From: Planctomycetota bacterium
GTDB lineage: Bacteria; Planctomycetota; Planctomycetia; Pirellulales; Lacipirellulaceae
DNA: 64,000 nucleotides
Assembly (NCBI GenBank): GCA_024278955.1
Contig: JAJRSE010000071.1
Span: 1-64,000 of the forward strand
Direction: 5' to 3'
A program made the position numbers and the translations under genes. The notes under the pieces were generated by a model, which was given only the letters and a program-made list of their open reading frames with translations, ran no database searches and was not told the origin of the DNA. Shown piece after piece: positions 1 to 8,080 of the stretch. Position 1 is the first letter of the stretch. Every line of letters begins with the position of its first letter.

Positions 1-2
1 AG

Positions 3-23
3 CCACGCAAGCCGAATGCGTGG
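3..23. repeat. Perfect 7-bp hairpin
   Basis: CCACGCA at 3-9 pairs with TGCGTGG at 17-23 around a 7-nt loop. It is the first of a run of hairpins that continues to about 353. No T-run follows, so it is not an obvious terminator. Confidence 0.6.
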
Positions 24-35
24 TACAACAAACGT

Positions 36-101
36 GTGGACATGCTGATACCTTCCTGGAAGAAGTCGTTCAATCACTTCTTACTGGAACAGCATGTCCA
101 C
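36..101. repeat. Long imperfect hairpin
   Basis: GTGGACATGCTG at 36-47 is perfectly complementary to CAGCATGTCCAC at 90-101. The inner arms (53-66 and 76-89) also pair with two mismatches in 14. The result is a stem of about 26 bp in a 66-nt element with no coding potential. It could be a palindromic repeat or part of the structured RNA that follows. Confidence 0.65.
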
Positions 102-151
102 CTTTTTGTAAGCCATGTACGCTTTAGTCGGATGAACCTTAAATATAGCTC

Positions 152-295
152 CTGAAATGCCAGGGAGAGCGAAAGCTGGCAAACGCGGTTAGTCGCTGGA
201 ATAGCAGGGTATTCCGGAGATATCTCATGCCTACGGGCAAATCGCGATCCCGAGTAGGTGGAAAAGCCCCTAGGATTTCCACTAGGCTATTTCAG
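152..295 (+). ncRNA. Candidate structured RNA, family not recognised
   Basis: CTGAAATGCC at 152-161 can pair with GGCTATTTCAG at 285-295 (one bulged base), closing a 144-nt domain. Inside lie a GNRA-capped AGC-GAAA-GCT stem (168-177), GCG/CGC (185-187/194-196), an 8-bp stem CTGGAATA/TATTCCGG (196-203/210-217), a palindrome GAGATATCTC (217-226), CCTAC-GGG/CCC-GA-GTAGG (230-258), and GTGGAAA/TTTCCAC (258-264/276-282). So many nested complementary segments in 144 nt suggest a folded RNA. It does not match tmRNA, RNase P, SRP, GEMM, cobalamin or TPP consensus as I know them. The strand is a guess, because helices do not reveal it. A further AGCACA/TGTGCT pair (301-306/347-352) follows. Confidence 0.4.
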
Positions 296-549
296 CAGTA
301 AGCACAAAGTTGTTGGCTTGGGGTGAAAAATCTCCGGAGGCTGTTGTGTGCTGAAAAATGCCTGCGAAAAAATTGTGGCTTAGGCGCGTAGAAAGGTTTA
401 GGCGGCGCTGTGGGATAGGGAGAATTCTTTATCACAATAACCGTAGCCTGCGGCTTTCTTAAAGCAACCTGTTGGTACGGATGCGGTTCACCGATATTAG
501 TATCAGCGACAAACCTTTAACGTCATCTTGCTCAGGAGGTAAATTGACC

Positions 550-894
550 ATGTCCTTTGAAATGTTACCCTCGCTCTCTGGAAAGCTTGCTCTTGCACAT
601 AGGGTTCTTGAAACGATTGTACTTCGCACGAGCGAGGGTGCCGTTTTCACGATCTCGATCGGCAAGTCGATGTTACCTGGCGATCGTAGTTCGATTGGGG
701 CAAAGGTTACTTTGCTGTCGAATCCTGATATTCATATTGGCATCTGCGTAGGAGAGACACCCGAACAAGTGTGCATCGCTGCTCAGCAAATGGTAGAGAA
801 AACCATGCGCCAAGGCGAAGCGGTTCAGAAAAAGTCTCTGGTGCCAAAACCACACATCTCATTAGGCTTGAAGCAGTCGCTTCCGTCCAACTAA
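550..894 (+). CDS. Hypothetical protein of 114 aa upstream of cheB
   Basis: I do not recognise this family. The start is set at ATG 550 because CAGGAGGT ends about 8 nt upstream; an in-frame start at 472 has no ribosome binding site. The protein has no signal peptide or membrane helix. It is mildly hydrophobic in the middle and ends in a polar tail. It sits in the same direction as cheB, the receiver gene and the HPt gene, so a role near that signalling set is possible, but a repeat element of about 115 nt separates it from cheB. Function unknown. Confidence 0.55.
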   Translation: MSFEMLPSLSGKLALAHRVLETIVLRTSEGAVFTISIGKSMLPGDRSSIGAKVTLLSNPDIHIGICVGETPEQVCIAAQQMVEKTMRQGEAVQKKSLVPKPHISLGLKQSLPSN

Positions 895-945
895 ACACGA
901 ACCAAAAAAATCTTTCCTGCTGTCCAACGGACTCACAAACGCTGG

Positions 946-1058
946 AGCATTTCCTTAAAAAGCATGGCCACTGAGGTCTCCGAGAAAATACTGAAGTGAA
1001 TAACTTTCTCTCGGTGTTCTCTGTGAACTCTGTGGCTACACAATTAAAAGAACTGCTC
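946..1058 (-). repeat. Copy A of a ~115-nt intergenic repeat (CTCTGTG family)
   Basis: The reverse complement of this stretch matches 3069-3197 over nearly its whole length, with a few substitutions and one insertion. Shared blocks include TTTAATTGTGTAGCCACAGA, GTTCACAGAGA, TTCACTTCAGTATTTTCTC and TTTTTAAGGAA. It is non-coding. The two copies face each other around cheB and the receiver gene. Confidence 0.85.
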
Positions 1059-1145
1059 TAGGCTTTGTGTGCTTCGTGCTTTGTGGTTGAAAATCCCCGA
1101 CCTTTCTTGTGAACGGTTGCGATTCAAGTTCGGAGAGTTTGCGAG

Positions 1146-2273
1146 ATGGCAAGAGGAAATATACGAGTGCTGGTGGTAGACGACTCGGCGGTGATTCGAG
1201 AAATCCTTTCTGATGCGCTCGCAAATGCCGACGGAATCGAGGTCGTTGCAACTGCTGGCGGAGGAAAAGAAGCCTTGGCTCTTATCCAGAAGGATCCGCC
1301 TGACGTTGTGACTCTCGATATTCAAATGCCAGGGATGGATGGCCTTGAAACGCTGAGCGGGATCCTCAAGTGTAGCCCTTTGCCTGTGATTATGGTTAGC
1401 GCGCTGGCCAAACGAGAGGCCGATATTACGCTCCAATCGCTGGAACTGGGTGCGCTCGACTACGTAACCAAACCCAATAGCGAAATTGTCTGTCATGAAG
1501 ATTGGCGAGAAGCCCTGATACGAAAAATCCGCACGGTGGCCCCGACCGATGTCCGTCGCGTACTAAAGATCCGCGAAGAACGTAAACAACGCATGGCAGC
1601 CCGGCGTAAAGAGGCGGCCTTGCGGCCTCCGGTGCCAAATAGCTCCTGTGGAGATTTCGAGGAGGCTTGCATTGCGATTGGCATTTCTACAGGCGGCCCG
1701 CCGGCCCTCAATGCCTTGATGTCTTCTCTTCAGCCTCCTCTCCCGCCGATTGTAATTGTTCAGCATATGCCTGCCCAATTCACGCTGCCCTTTGCAGCGA
1801 GGTTAGATTCGGTGTCAGAACTCTCGGTCAAGGAAGCTGCCACGGGCGATGTATTGGAATCGAATAAGGTCTATGTCGCACCAGGCGGCCGGCATCTTTA
1901 CCTGCGGCGCAGAGGGACCCAAGTGGACATTCGGATTCGCGATGAGGAGCCCGTCTGCGGCCATAAGCCCTCGGTCGATGTCATGATGAAAACAGCCGCG
2001 AAGGCGTTTTCGGAGCGTTGTCTTGGCGTAATTATGACCGGCATGGGGCATGACGGTGCAAACGGTTGTAGCGAAATTCGAGCAGCAGGCGGATACGTGT
2101 TGGGACAAGACCAAGCCAGCTCGGATGTCTACGGAATGAATAAAGTCGCCTTTACTCAAGGCCATGTCGACAAGCAGGTTTCGCTCGAAGAAATGCACTC
2201 TGCCATCACTCGGCAATGTCGACGATTGTTTCGTTTGAAAAAAGACAGATCGAGTACTACCGCGTTAGGTTGA
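1146..2273 (+). CDS. cheB: Protein-glutamate methylesterase/glutamine deamidase CheB
   Basis: CheB removes methyl groups from chemoreceptors and deamidates their glutamines, resetting sensitivity. Residues 1-125 form a receiver domain with the acidic pair D12-D13 and phosphoacceptor D58 in TLDIQMPGMDG. Residues 170-350 are the esterase domain with the catalytic triad S181 (GISTGGP), H207 (VQHMPAQFT) and D303 (TGMGHDGANG). The length of 375 aa is normal. ATG 1146 has a GGAGAG about 10 nt upstream. No CheR, CheA or receptor gene is adjacent. The neighbours are a lone receiver and a lone HPt protein, so it may serve a dispersed or alternative chemosensory system. Confidence 0.95.
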   Translation: MARGNIRVLVVDDSAVIREILSDALANADGIEVVATAGGGKEALALIQKDPPDVVTLDIQMPGMDGLETLSGILKCSPLPVIMVSALAKREADITLQSLELGALDYVTKPNSEIVCHEDWREALIRKIRTVAPTDVRRVLKIREERKQRMAARRKEAALRPPVPNSSCGDFEEACIAIGISTGGPPALNALMSSLQPPLPPIVIVQHMPAQFTLPFAARLDSVSELSVKEAATGDVLESNKVYVAPGGRHLYLRRRGTQVDIRIRDEEPVCGHKPSVDVMMKTAAKAFSERCLGVIMTGMGHDGANGCSEIRAAGGYVLGQDQASSDVYGMNKVAFTQGHVDKQVSLEEMHSAITRQCRRLFRLKKDRSSTTALG

Positions 2274-2580
2274 ACCACAACGACTTAGCGATGTTGTGCT
2301 AGGGGCTAAACAGCTATTCTCGGGCCAGACGTAGCGATTATTCCTGGCCAATCTCGAAAGTTGCGAGTGAAAGCGAATTGGTCGAATCTTTCTCGTGCTA
2401 ACCAGAGGTCTCGTTCCGGTTTTTTTGACAAGCCTAGTGTCTGTACCCCAGCTATCGCTTGGATGCCGGCGGCTCGCTCCTTATTGTGGCGTACGATTTG
2501 ACACAGAATTGTCAGTGCTACATGAATCATTTAGCGAGTCGGCCTTCGGGCTAAATTGGAATCTTACTGGAGGAAGCCCT
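2274..2580. other. Intergenic region between cheB and the receiver gene
   Basis: About 300 nt with no convincing gene. An open frame continues upstream of 2581 to 2395, but the good ribosome binding site lies only before GTG 2581. I see no clear terminator or promoter. Confidence 0.5.
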
Positions 2581-3036
2581 GTGAGCCAAAAGAAACATTT
2601 GTCGACACTTTTGCTTGTCGACGACGACCCTAGCATGGTGCGTCTCCTGGCAAAAGTTATCGAAAGATCCTTGGGCGACCAGGTAAAAATCGAAACGCTT
2701 ACCGATCCGGTCGAGGCGCTGTCCCGGATTGAATCGGGAGGTGTAGAGATCCTTCTCACCGATTTAGAAATGCCAGGAGTCGATGGACTCGACTTGTTAA
2801 AAAGTGCAAAAAGCCGCAATGCCTATACCCAAGTGTTGCTCCTCACGGGGCACTCAACTCGGGATGCTCTACTCGAGGCGCTCGAGTCGGGGGCTACCGA
2901 CTACTTGCTGAAACCGGTCGATCAGGAGCAGTTGCTCGAATTGGTCAGCCAAGCCTACAGTCGCCTTCAGCGATGGCAGCTCGTGTTGGCTGAAACTTGG
3001 CGGAAAAAACGCACCCAACCGGTAGCAGCCGAATAG
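2581..3036 (+). CDS. Response regulator with receiver domain
   Basis: A 151-aa protein that is almost entirely a CheY-like receiver: acidic pocket D14-D16, phosphoacceptor D61 (LLTDLEMPGVDG), the conserved Thr in LLLTGHS, and the Lys in LLKPVD. A short basic C-terminal tail of about 25 residues carries no DNA-binding domain. GTG 2581 is chosen as start because GGAGGA lies 6 nt before it; upstream in-frame starts have no such site and would add about 60 unrelated residues. It probably takes phosphate from a kinase or HPt protein, such as the one at 3327. Confidence 0.85.
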   Translation: MSQKKHLSTLLLVDDDPSMVRLLAKVIERSLGDQVKIETLTDPVEALSRIESGGVEILLTDLEMPGVDGLDLLKSAKSRNAYTQVLLLTGHSTRDALLEALESGATDYLLKPVDQEQLLELVSQAYSRLQRWQLVLAETWRKKRTQPVAAE

Positions 3037-3068
3037 TGCGTGTCGCACGGACATATTCCAGTCAATTT

Positions 3069-3197
3069 AGTGCAGTTCCTTTAATTGTGTAGCCACAGAG
3101 TTCACAGAGAGCACCGAGAGAATGTGGTTCACTTCAGTATTTTCTCTGTGCTCTCTGTGTGCTCGGTTGAGGTGGCTATGTTTTTTAAGGAAGTGCT
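3069..3197 (+). repeat. Copy B of the ~115-nt intergenic repeat
   Basis: Inverted partner of 946-1058. It is slightly longer because of an extra CTCTGTG-rich stretch in its right half. No open frame runs through it. Confidence 0.85.
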
Positions 3198-3326
3198 TAG
3201 TGCTATCAGCGGAACACCCGCCTGGGGCTTGCTCTAAAAGACGAACGACCCAGAAGAATGCGAACGATGGCGAGTCGTGTATTGGGATCGAATAATTTTA
3301 TAACTCAAGCTATGAGGAGAAATGAA

Positions 3327-3659
3327 ATGACTTTAACAACGAACGAAAAAAGTGCCGTCTATTCGACGCTTGGAGATGATCCCGATCTGGGAGAATTGGT
3401 CGAAATGTACGTCGACGAGATGCCTGAGCGTATTGCTGCCTTGGAAGAGGCTTTCCAAAGCAGCGATCAAGAGTCGCTACAGCGGGCGGCCCATCAGCTT
3501 AAAGGAGCAGGTCAAAGCTATGGCTTCGATCCGCTAACTCCCTTGGCAGCGGCAGTCGAGTATGCCGCTCGCGACAAAGAACCCGAAGAGAACATCCGAA
3601 AGGTTCTGGACGAATTGCTAGACGTTTGCAGTCGAGTTCGGGCAGGAGTTCCAGACTGA
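3327..3659 (+). CDS. HPt (histidine phosphotransfer) domain protein
   Basis: A 110-aa single-domain phosphotransfer protein. The active-site histidine is H56 in AAHQLKGAGQSYG, the hallmark of HPt four-helix bundles. It should shuttle phosphate between a hybrid kinase and a receiver. ATG 3327 is preferred over the frame opening at 3258 because GAGGAGA lies 6 nt upstream. No kinase gene is nearby. The receiver at 2581 is the obvious candidate partner by position. Confidence 0.88.
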   Translation: MTLTTNEKSAVYSTLGDDPDLGELVEMYVDEMPERIAALEEAFQSSDQESLQRAAHQLKGAGQSYGFDPLTPLAAAVEYAARDKEPEENIRKVLDELLDVCSRVRAGVPD

Positions 3660-3699
3660 CCGCGTGTCAATCGCATGCGGCAGCTCAAATTCGACGACA

Positions 3700-4041
3700 C
3701 TACCCTGGCGGCCAGCTCAACGCTCGACCTCCAAGCAAATGGAAATGCAGGTGGTCAACCGTTTGCCCGCCATCCTCACCACAGTTGACGACCACACGGT
3801 AACCGTTTGCTAGCCCCAGCTCTTTTGCGAGGCGACGAATCGTGAGCCAAAGATGGCCCAGCAGCTCGGCATCCTCGTCGGCCAATTGGTCGATCGAGGC
3901 GATTGGTTTTTTGGGAATCAGCAACACATGTGTCGGCGCCTGCGGCTGAACATCGCGAAATGCCAAACAGCGATCGTCCTCGTAAACAATCTCGGCGGGG
4001 ATTTCACGGTCGATGATTTTTTGAAAAATCGTGCTAGCCAT
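3700..4041 (-). CDS. HIT family nucleotide-binding protein (HinT-like)
   Basis: Histidine-triad proteins of this class hydrolyse nucleoside phosphoramidates such as AMP-lysine. The triad HLHFHLL is seen at residues 97-103 (H97, H99, H101) after the usual N-terminal [20 protein letters not shown] segment. The length of 113 aa is typical. It lies 5 nt downstream of the Trm112-like gene and is probably co-transcribed with it. Confidence 0.93.
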   Translation of the reverse strand: MASTIFQKIIDREIPAEIVYEDDRCLAFRDVQPQAPTHVLLIPKKPIASIDQLADEDAELLGHLWLTIRRLAKELGLANGYRVVVNCGEDGGQTVDHLHFHLLGGRALSWPPG

Positions 4042-4046
4042 AATCG

Positions 4047-4310
4047 CTAATTATTTCGCAGTTGAGAAAGGTCCACGGCTTCGTCCGCTAGCATCACAGG
4101 AATGGCATCGATTACCGGATAGAGCATATCGCCAGCTTCTCGCACCAAACCCGCGTCCAGAAGGCGGTCGAGTGGGTGTCCTGCCACATTAACGATTTGT
4201 CCCGCCTTGATTCCTTGGTTAATTTGCTCGACAAGCTTCTCATCAGCAAGCGTCAGCAACGATTGGCTCAGGGGACACCGTAATACGTTAAAAAGTTCTT
4301 GATCAAACAC
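4047..4310 (-). CDS. Trm112 family (YcaR/UPF0434-like) protein
   Basis: A small 87-aa protein beginning with the Trm112-type LLxxLRCP segment (here [13 protein letters not shown]) and ending with [15 protein letters not shown], the conserved C-terminal signature. In other organisms Trm112 proteins activate methyltransferases; the bacterial role is less clear. GTG 4310 is the only reasonable start. The ribosome binding site is weak. Confidence 0.8.
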   Translation of the reverse strand: MFDQELFNVLRCPLSQSLLTLADEKLVEQINQGIKAGQIVNVAGHPLDRLLDAGLVREAGDMLYPVIDAIPVMLADEAVDLSQLRNN

Positions 4311-4633
4311 GTTGTATTTTGTCGCTGGTAGCTACTCTGAGCCACTCCCAACCAGGGCCGGGCGGCTGCGTCTGAAACGAAATATCGGAGCATCTATTGT
4401 ACGAAGAGATGCCATTTTCTGCTAGCATCCCCCCAAGCGGGCGAGCAGGCAGAGCGCAAGCTTCCTAGTTTACTGCGTTGCTAGCGTCCCGGCGAGGCGA
4501 AATTGATGAAGTCGTTCGGATCGTGCCGATGAATAATCCAAGAGACTCTAGTACACCACTTTGGACGAGCAGGCAGATTTTGCTCGCACCTTGGGTGTTC
4601 GTTATCTTCCGTTGATTTCTGAGGGATTAGAAA
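4311..4633. other. Divergent intergenic region
   Basis: 323 nt between the leftward Trm112-like gene and the rightward secreted-protein gene, so it should hold promoters for both. No specific promoter or operator could be identified. GAGGGA precedes ATG 4634. Confidence 0.45.
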
Positions 4634-5266
4634 ATGACGATAGCTCGACTTGGGGCATTTGTTGTACTGTTGCTTGCCTTGGGGATTTTTCCCAAAATTG
4701 CCGGCGCGCAGAACGTCACCTACGAAAACGGGGCGGATGGAGTTCGCTACCAAGTGACCACCCGGGTGATCAAGCGACAAGTTCCTGTGACCGTTATGCA
4801 AGATCGGCAACAGACCGTCTACGCTCAGCAGGTCACGACCAAAAACCTTGCCCACCAACAGCTCTATTGCGTGCCTACAACTCAATATCAGTGGCAGTCG
4901 CAACTCCGCGGGCGCTGGAATCCTTTTGTGACACCCTACTGGACCCACAACCTGCAACCGGTAACCACTTGGCAACAGCAGGTGGCAAACGTCCAAATTC
5001 CAGTAAGCTCGGTAGCTTGGGTGCCACAAACCAAGACCGTCCAGGTTCCGGTTACGCAGTACCGCACAGCCGAAGAGACGGTCACAACTCGAGTCGCAAT
5101 GAACGAGTCCCGTCGTTTGAGCAGCACGCAACCAAGCGGTGGGAGCACGGCAACCATCGCAGCTCGTCCCAGCACGGCACCTATCGGCGGGGTACGAATG
5201 GATAACGACCCCCCTCGCCAGTCAACCGGCGCCTGGCAATCGCCATCCGACTCTCGCTACCGCTAA
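4634..5266 (+). CDS. Secreted protein of unknown function
   Basis: 210 aa with a clear signal peptide (about residues 1-25, ending near AGAQ). The mature part is rich in Gln, Thr and Val and contains repeated short segments such as VPVTVMQDRQQTV, VQVPVTQYRTAEETV and QQQVANVQIPV, spaced like a degenerate internal repeat. The C-terminal 50 residues are low-complexity Ser/Thr/Pro. Such proteins are common in planctomycetes, but I know of no function. A strong terminator follows at 5297. Confidence 0.75.
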   Translation: MTIARLGAFVVLLLALGIFPKIAGAQNVTYENGADGVRYQVTTRVIKRQVPVTVMQDRQQTVYAQQVTTKNLAHQQLYCVPTTQYQWQSQLRGRWNPFVTPYWTHNLQPVTTWQQQVANVQIPVSSVAWVPQTKTVQVPVTQYRTAEETVTTRVAMNESRRLSSTQPSGGSTATIAARPSTAPIGGVRMDNDPPRQSTGAWQSPSDSRYR

Positions 5267-5296
5267 ACAAAAAGTCCAGCGAGCGATAACGGCAAA

Positions 5297-5336
5297 CAAA
5301 AAAGGAGTCGAACCCGTAGGTTCGACTCCTTTTTTT
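5297..5336. terminator. Bidirectional rho-independent terminator
   Basis: AGGAGTCGAACC (5303-5314) pairs perfectly with GGTTCGACTCCT (5319-5330) around the loop CGTA. A T-run follows on the plus strand and an A-run precedes it, so it can end the rightward secreted-protein gene and the leftward gene starting at 5694. Confidence 0.93.
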
Positions 5337-5397
5337 AATCTCGCTGTGCTGGCGTGAGGTGGACGGAGGTGTGCCAACACAACGTAAGACGGTTACT

Positions 5398-5694
5398 TTA
5401 TCTTTGAGCGGCCCGTCGTCGCGGCTTCCGCTTCGTCGGTGTGGCACCCCATTCCTTCGTCAAGCTTTCAAAAACCTCGGGAGCTTCGTAACGCACAACC
5501 TCTTTCGACTCAGGCATCGGGCCAATCAACCCCCGAAAGACAGGCAAGCCTCGCAGACTCAGGTCGGTGCTGCAGTCGTCGATGCCAATTTGAGTATGCA
5601 TCTTCAGTACCGTTTCTTCGTGGGCGTAATCGCGAGTACGTAACTCGCCATTCTTGCCGCGAGTGACGATGCGAATCGTTTTCTGGGAAGTCAT
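5398..5694 (-). CDS. Small basic protein of unknown function
   Basis: 98 aa with a very basic C-terminus (TKRKPRRRAAQR). ATG 5694 is preferred over the longer frame because AGAGGA precedes it and the upstream extension looks non-coding. It has no signal peptide. The protein is mixed charged and lacks a motif I can name. The terminator at 5297 lies downstream of its stop. Confidence 0.6.
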   Translation of the reverse strand: MTSQKTIRIVTRGKNGELRTRDYAHEETVLKMHTQIGIDDCSTDLSLRGLPVFRGLIGPMPESKEVVRYEAPEVFESLTKEWGATPTKRKPRRRAAQR

Positions 5695-6175
5695 ACGATT
5701 CCTCTGAGTTGGGGAGGGGACGGGGAAGGAGTGCTTCAGGATAAAAAAGATATCGACCGAGTCGGCGGGACTAGCGAAGGTTTTATCAACCACGCTTACA
5801 CTCAGAACAGCACGAGAAATCCGCAAATCTGTTCCTGCTCGGCAGGTCCCGCACAACCTGAGCCCACTCAGATCGGGTGGGCCGGTTGTATTGCCTAAGA
5901 GCCCATCGACCCTGCGGAGCATACGGTTTGGGCTCTGCTTAGCGTCTCGGGTTTGAGATCCTACGAAAGTCGGGCTGAAACAGCTTGTAACTGCCAGGCA
6001 AGATCTGCGGGCAGACGCCCCTGAAGCCCTTCAAAGTGATATTAGCCAGAGCCGAAAGAGATCGAGCCACAACGGCCCATCGTGGCCTGTGGCAAAAAAA
6101 GACCTGACTTGGCGATCTGCCTTGGCAGACGTCATTGCTAGATTGCCGCGCTCGTATTAGATTAGTAGCCCATCC
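5695..6175. other. Intergenic region upstream of tRNA-Ser
   Basis: About 480 nt with no supported gene. A hairpin GCCACA/TGTGGC lies near 6066-6093, without a T-run. The tRNA promoter should lie in the last 80 nt, but I could not assign clear -35 and -10 boxes. Confidence 0.45.
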
Positions 6176-6257
6176 GGAGGGTAAGCGAATGGCTAGCAGA
6201 CTGATTCGAAATCAGTTGCCCCGCAAGGGGTTGAGGGTTCGAGTCCCTTGCCCTCCG
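6176..6257 (+). tRNA. tRNA-Ser (anticodon CGA)
   Basis: The acceptor stem GGAGGGT (6176-6182) pairs with GCCCTCC (6250-6256), with G as discriminator. The anticodon stem is ACTGA/TCAGT with loop TTCGAAA, giving anticodon CGA at 6207-6209, which reads UCG. A long variable arm (CCCCGCAAGGGG region) identifies the serine class. The T arm GAGGG-TTCGAGT-CCCTT is present. CCA is not encoded. Confidence 0.95.
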
Positions 6258-6566
6258 CTTTTTAAGTCGTCGACTCCGCGTTAGTTGCAAGTTCTTTGGC
6301 AAGCTGGAGAGAGAAAACGCGGAGAGCGATGAGGCAGGTGGATGTCGTTGGTGAAAACGTGCAAGGGCATTGGAGCGTATCGTTGTCGCGTCGTGCCGGT
6401 TATCGGTGTGGGTGGAATGAGAGGGACGCCACGAGGATGAAACTGGCGAGTATTTCCTGGAAATCGAGCGAGGCTTAGAGGAAAATGGAAGGCTGAGCGG
6501 TTCGTTTGTCTGCGCCGGCAGACTTGCGGCAACCGTGCCTTCTCTTCTCGATTTTCTCCTCTTGCC
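6258..6566. other. Intergenic region after tRNA-Ser
   Basis: 309 nt without a supported gene. A short T-run directly follows the tRNA (6259-6262). Confidence 0.4.
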
Positions 6567-7460
6567 ATGTTCCGTGCAATTTTTTTTCGGCAGCTTCTAG
6601 GTGCAGCGAGTCTCTGTTGCTTCGTGGCAGCGTTTGCTGTGGGTGAGCTTCGAGCAGCGGTAACGATTCAAATAGCCGAGGGCCGAGTCCTTCGCGGCGA
6701 GGTGGACGCAAGAACTACCGAGCAGCATCTTTGGATTCGTCAGGAAGAAAACCGCATCACGCTGGCAACCCAGGTTAGTTGGTCTTCGGTTACAGCAGCA
6801 GCTATCGACGGAAAGAATGTTGAGGTTTCAGAGTTGCTCGAAAGATGGCCTCAGCTGGCAAGCAGCGGCTCGGCGAACAATTTAGTCGAGGCAATGAATC
6901 TCGACGCAGGTCTAGATGAGCCTTGCCTTGCTCCTAGACACGCTCCCAGGCGGATCGTAGCGATCGAGATAGAAGCGTATTTGGTCAATCTCGACCGGGA
7001 CGTAGAGCCCGACGGCCTAGAGCTGGCGATCGCGGCGTTTGACGATCGCGGAGATTCGGTGCCTGTGCGTGGAAGCCTCACTGCCCGGCTGGTCGGTGAG
7101 CGCGACGAAAAGCGATCTGGAAAAATTCGTTTTGAAGAACTACAGCGTTGGAGCCAACCGGTTGAGCTCGACGATTTCCAGGAAGGCATTGCCAGCTACC
7201 CGTTGCGATTTCGCTTGGTTCGCCCCGAGTTTGATTTCGAGCTGATTCCTTACGCATTACTCAACGTGCGGTTGGGAATCAGCGGAGAAGGGAATTTTGA
7301 AGCGAGCATCCCGGTCATGATTCGGCATTTCAATCCGTTCCGCGACCAGCTTCAGAAGTACGTCCGGAGCCGATTTTTACCCGAGGAATTGACCGGAGAA
7401 GTGAGACGCCGAAAAGTCGCTTACCCGGGCTCCGGTCTTGGGGCTTGGTCTCGCCATTAG
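6567..7460 (+). CDS. Secreted protein of unknown function
   Basis: 297 aa. A hydrophobic N-terminal segment (about residues 8-30, ending near LRAA) looks like a signal peptide. The mature part starts with a short beta-rich segment (VTIQIAEGRVLRGEV) of the sort found in many planctomycete exported proteins, followed by a region with many acidic residues. No catalytic motif was recognised. Confidence 0.7.
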   Translation: MFRAIFFRQLLGAASLCCFVAAFAVGELRAAVTIQIAEGRVLRGEVDARTTEQHLWIRQEENRITLATQVSWSSVTAAAIDGKNVEVSELLERWPQLASSGSANNLVEAMNLDAGLDEPCLAPRHAPRRIVAIEIEAYLVNLDRDVEPDGLELAIAAFDDRGDSVPVRGSLTARLVGERDEKRSGKIRFEELQRWSQPVELDDFQEGIASYPLRFRLVRPEFDFELIPYALLNVRLGISGEGNFEASIPVMIRHFNPFRDQLQKYVRSRFLPEELTGEVRRRKVAYPGSGLGAWSRH

Positions 7461-7485
7461 GGGAGAGCGGGTAAGCTGAGAACTC

Positions 7486-7659
7486 TTAGGATTGGGGCGT
7501 TGGTGGCTGTTGTTCGCTGCGGCGGTCGCAGCCGGTGCGTCGCTCTGGGTGCTCTTCTGATTTGCCCTGCTGGGCAGCTTGTTCTTGGCGGCGTTCTTCT
7601 AGCTCTCGTTTTTCGATCAGAGAGTTTAACTCGGACGGTAAGTTGAGTCGGTCGGTCAT
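7486..7659 (-). CDS. Small hydrophilic protein
   Basis: 57 aa and highly charged, with a Glu/Arg/Gln-rich helix (SLIEKRELEERRQEQAAQQG) and a polar proline-containing tail. ATG 7659 is preceded by GAGGTG. It is convergent with the secreted-protein gene and only 25 nt from it. It could be real but is short, and I recognise no family. Confidence 0.4.
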   Translation of the reverse strand: MTDRLNLPSELNSLIEKRELEERRQEQAAQQGKSEEHPERRTGCDRRSEQQPPTPQS

Positions 7660-7845
7660 CGGTCGCACCTCAGCGAGTGTCAAAGGGTTTCAGAATGCTT
7701 CAGTAGCATAAAGAAGAATAGTACGCGGAGGAACGCAAATCTCAACATCTGCGTTCATCCGCATCTCATTCTTACTGCCGCTGACTGAAAATAGTATAGG
7801 GGGCTGTGTTTGGTGGTAGCTTCAACCCTACGAGTAGTCTAACGC

Positions 7846-7919
7846 AGCTCAACATTCGAGTTGGGTGCCACTGCTGGCTTGCCCAGCAGTGGCACCCGAA
7901 AACCAAGCTGCGATGGAAT
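7846..7919 (-). repeat. Dispersed GTGCCACTGCTGG hairpin, copy 1
   Basis: A perfect 15-bp stem: GGGTGCCACTGCTGG (7863-7877) and CCAGCAGTGGCACCC (7883-7897) around the loop CTTGC. Its flanks, including ATTCCATCGC and CTTGGTTTTC, match copy 2 at 32666-32736 in the opposite orientation, so the unit is about 74 nt. Confidence 0.88.
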
Positions 7920-7920
7920 A

Positions 7921-8029
7921 CTAGTGCTTTGTCATAGCTGAAAATTGGGGTGCTGGCTGTCAGAACAACCTACTGGATAACAACTTCTGTCAGCCAGCAC
8001 TCCAATTCTAAGAGTTGTCAAAACACTAG
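7921..8029. repeat. Large imperfect inverted repeat
   Basis: The left arm (7921-7966) and right arm (7983-8029) are complementary over about 46 nt with scattered mismatches. The best-matching core is GTGCTGGCTG-CAGAA, and CTAGTG/CACTAG forms the ends. It lies downstream of the pilQ stop, between two genes read leftward. It might block read-through, but no T-run follows the arms. Confidence 0.8.
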
Positions 8030-8080
8030 GGGGTGGTGTTTGTCGTGTCGTTGTGGTTCCAACGACTCAGCGCTGTCGTA

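Noticed and set aside
152-295. Retron msr/msd or cyclic-di-GMP riboswitch
   Set aside because: A closing inverted repeat suggested a retron, but no reverse transcriptase follows. A GGCAAAC word recalled GEMM, but the ACGCAAAGCC half is missing.
4481-5131. Minus-strand frame of 216 codons
   Set aside because: Antisense to the secreted protein at 4634-5266, which has a signal peptide and ribosome binding site.
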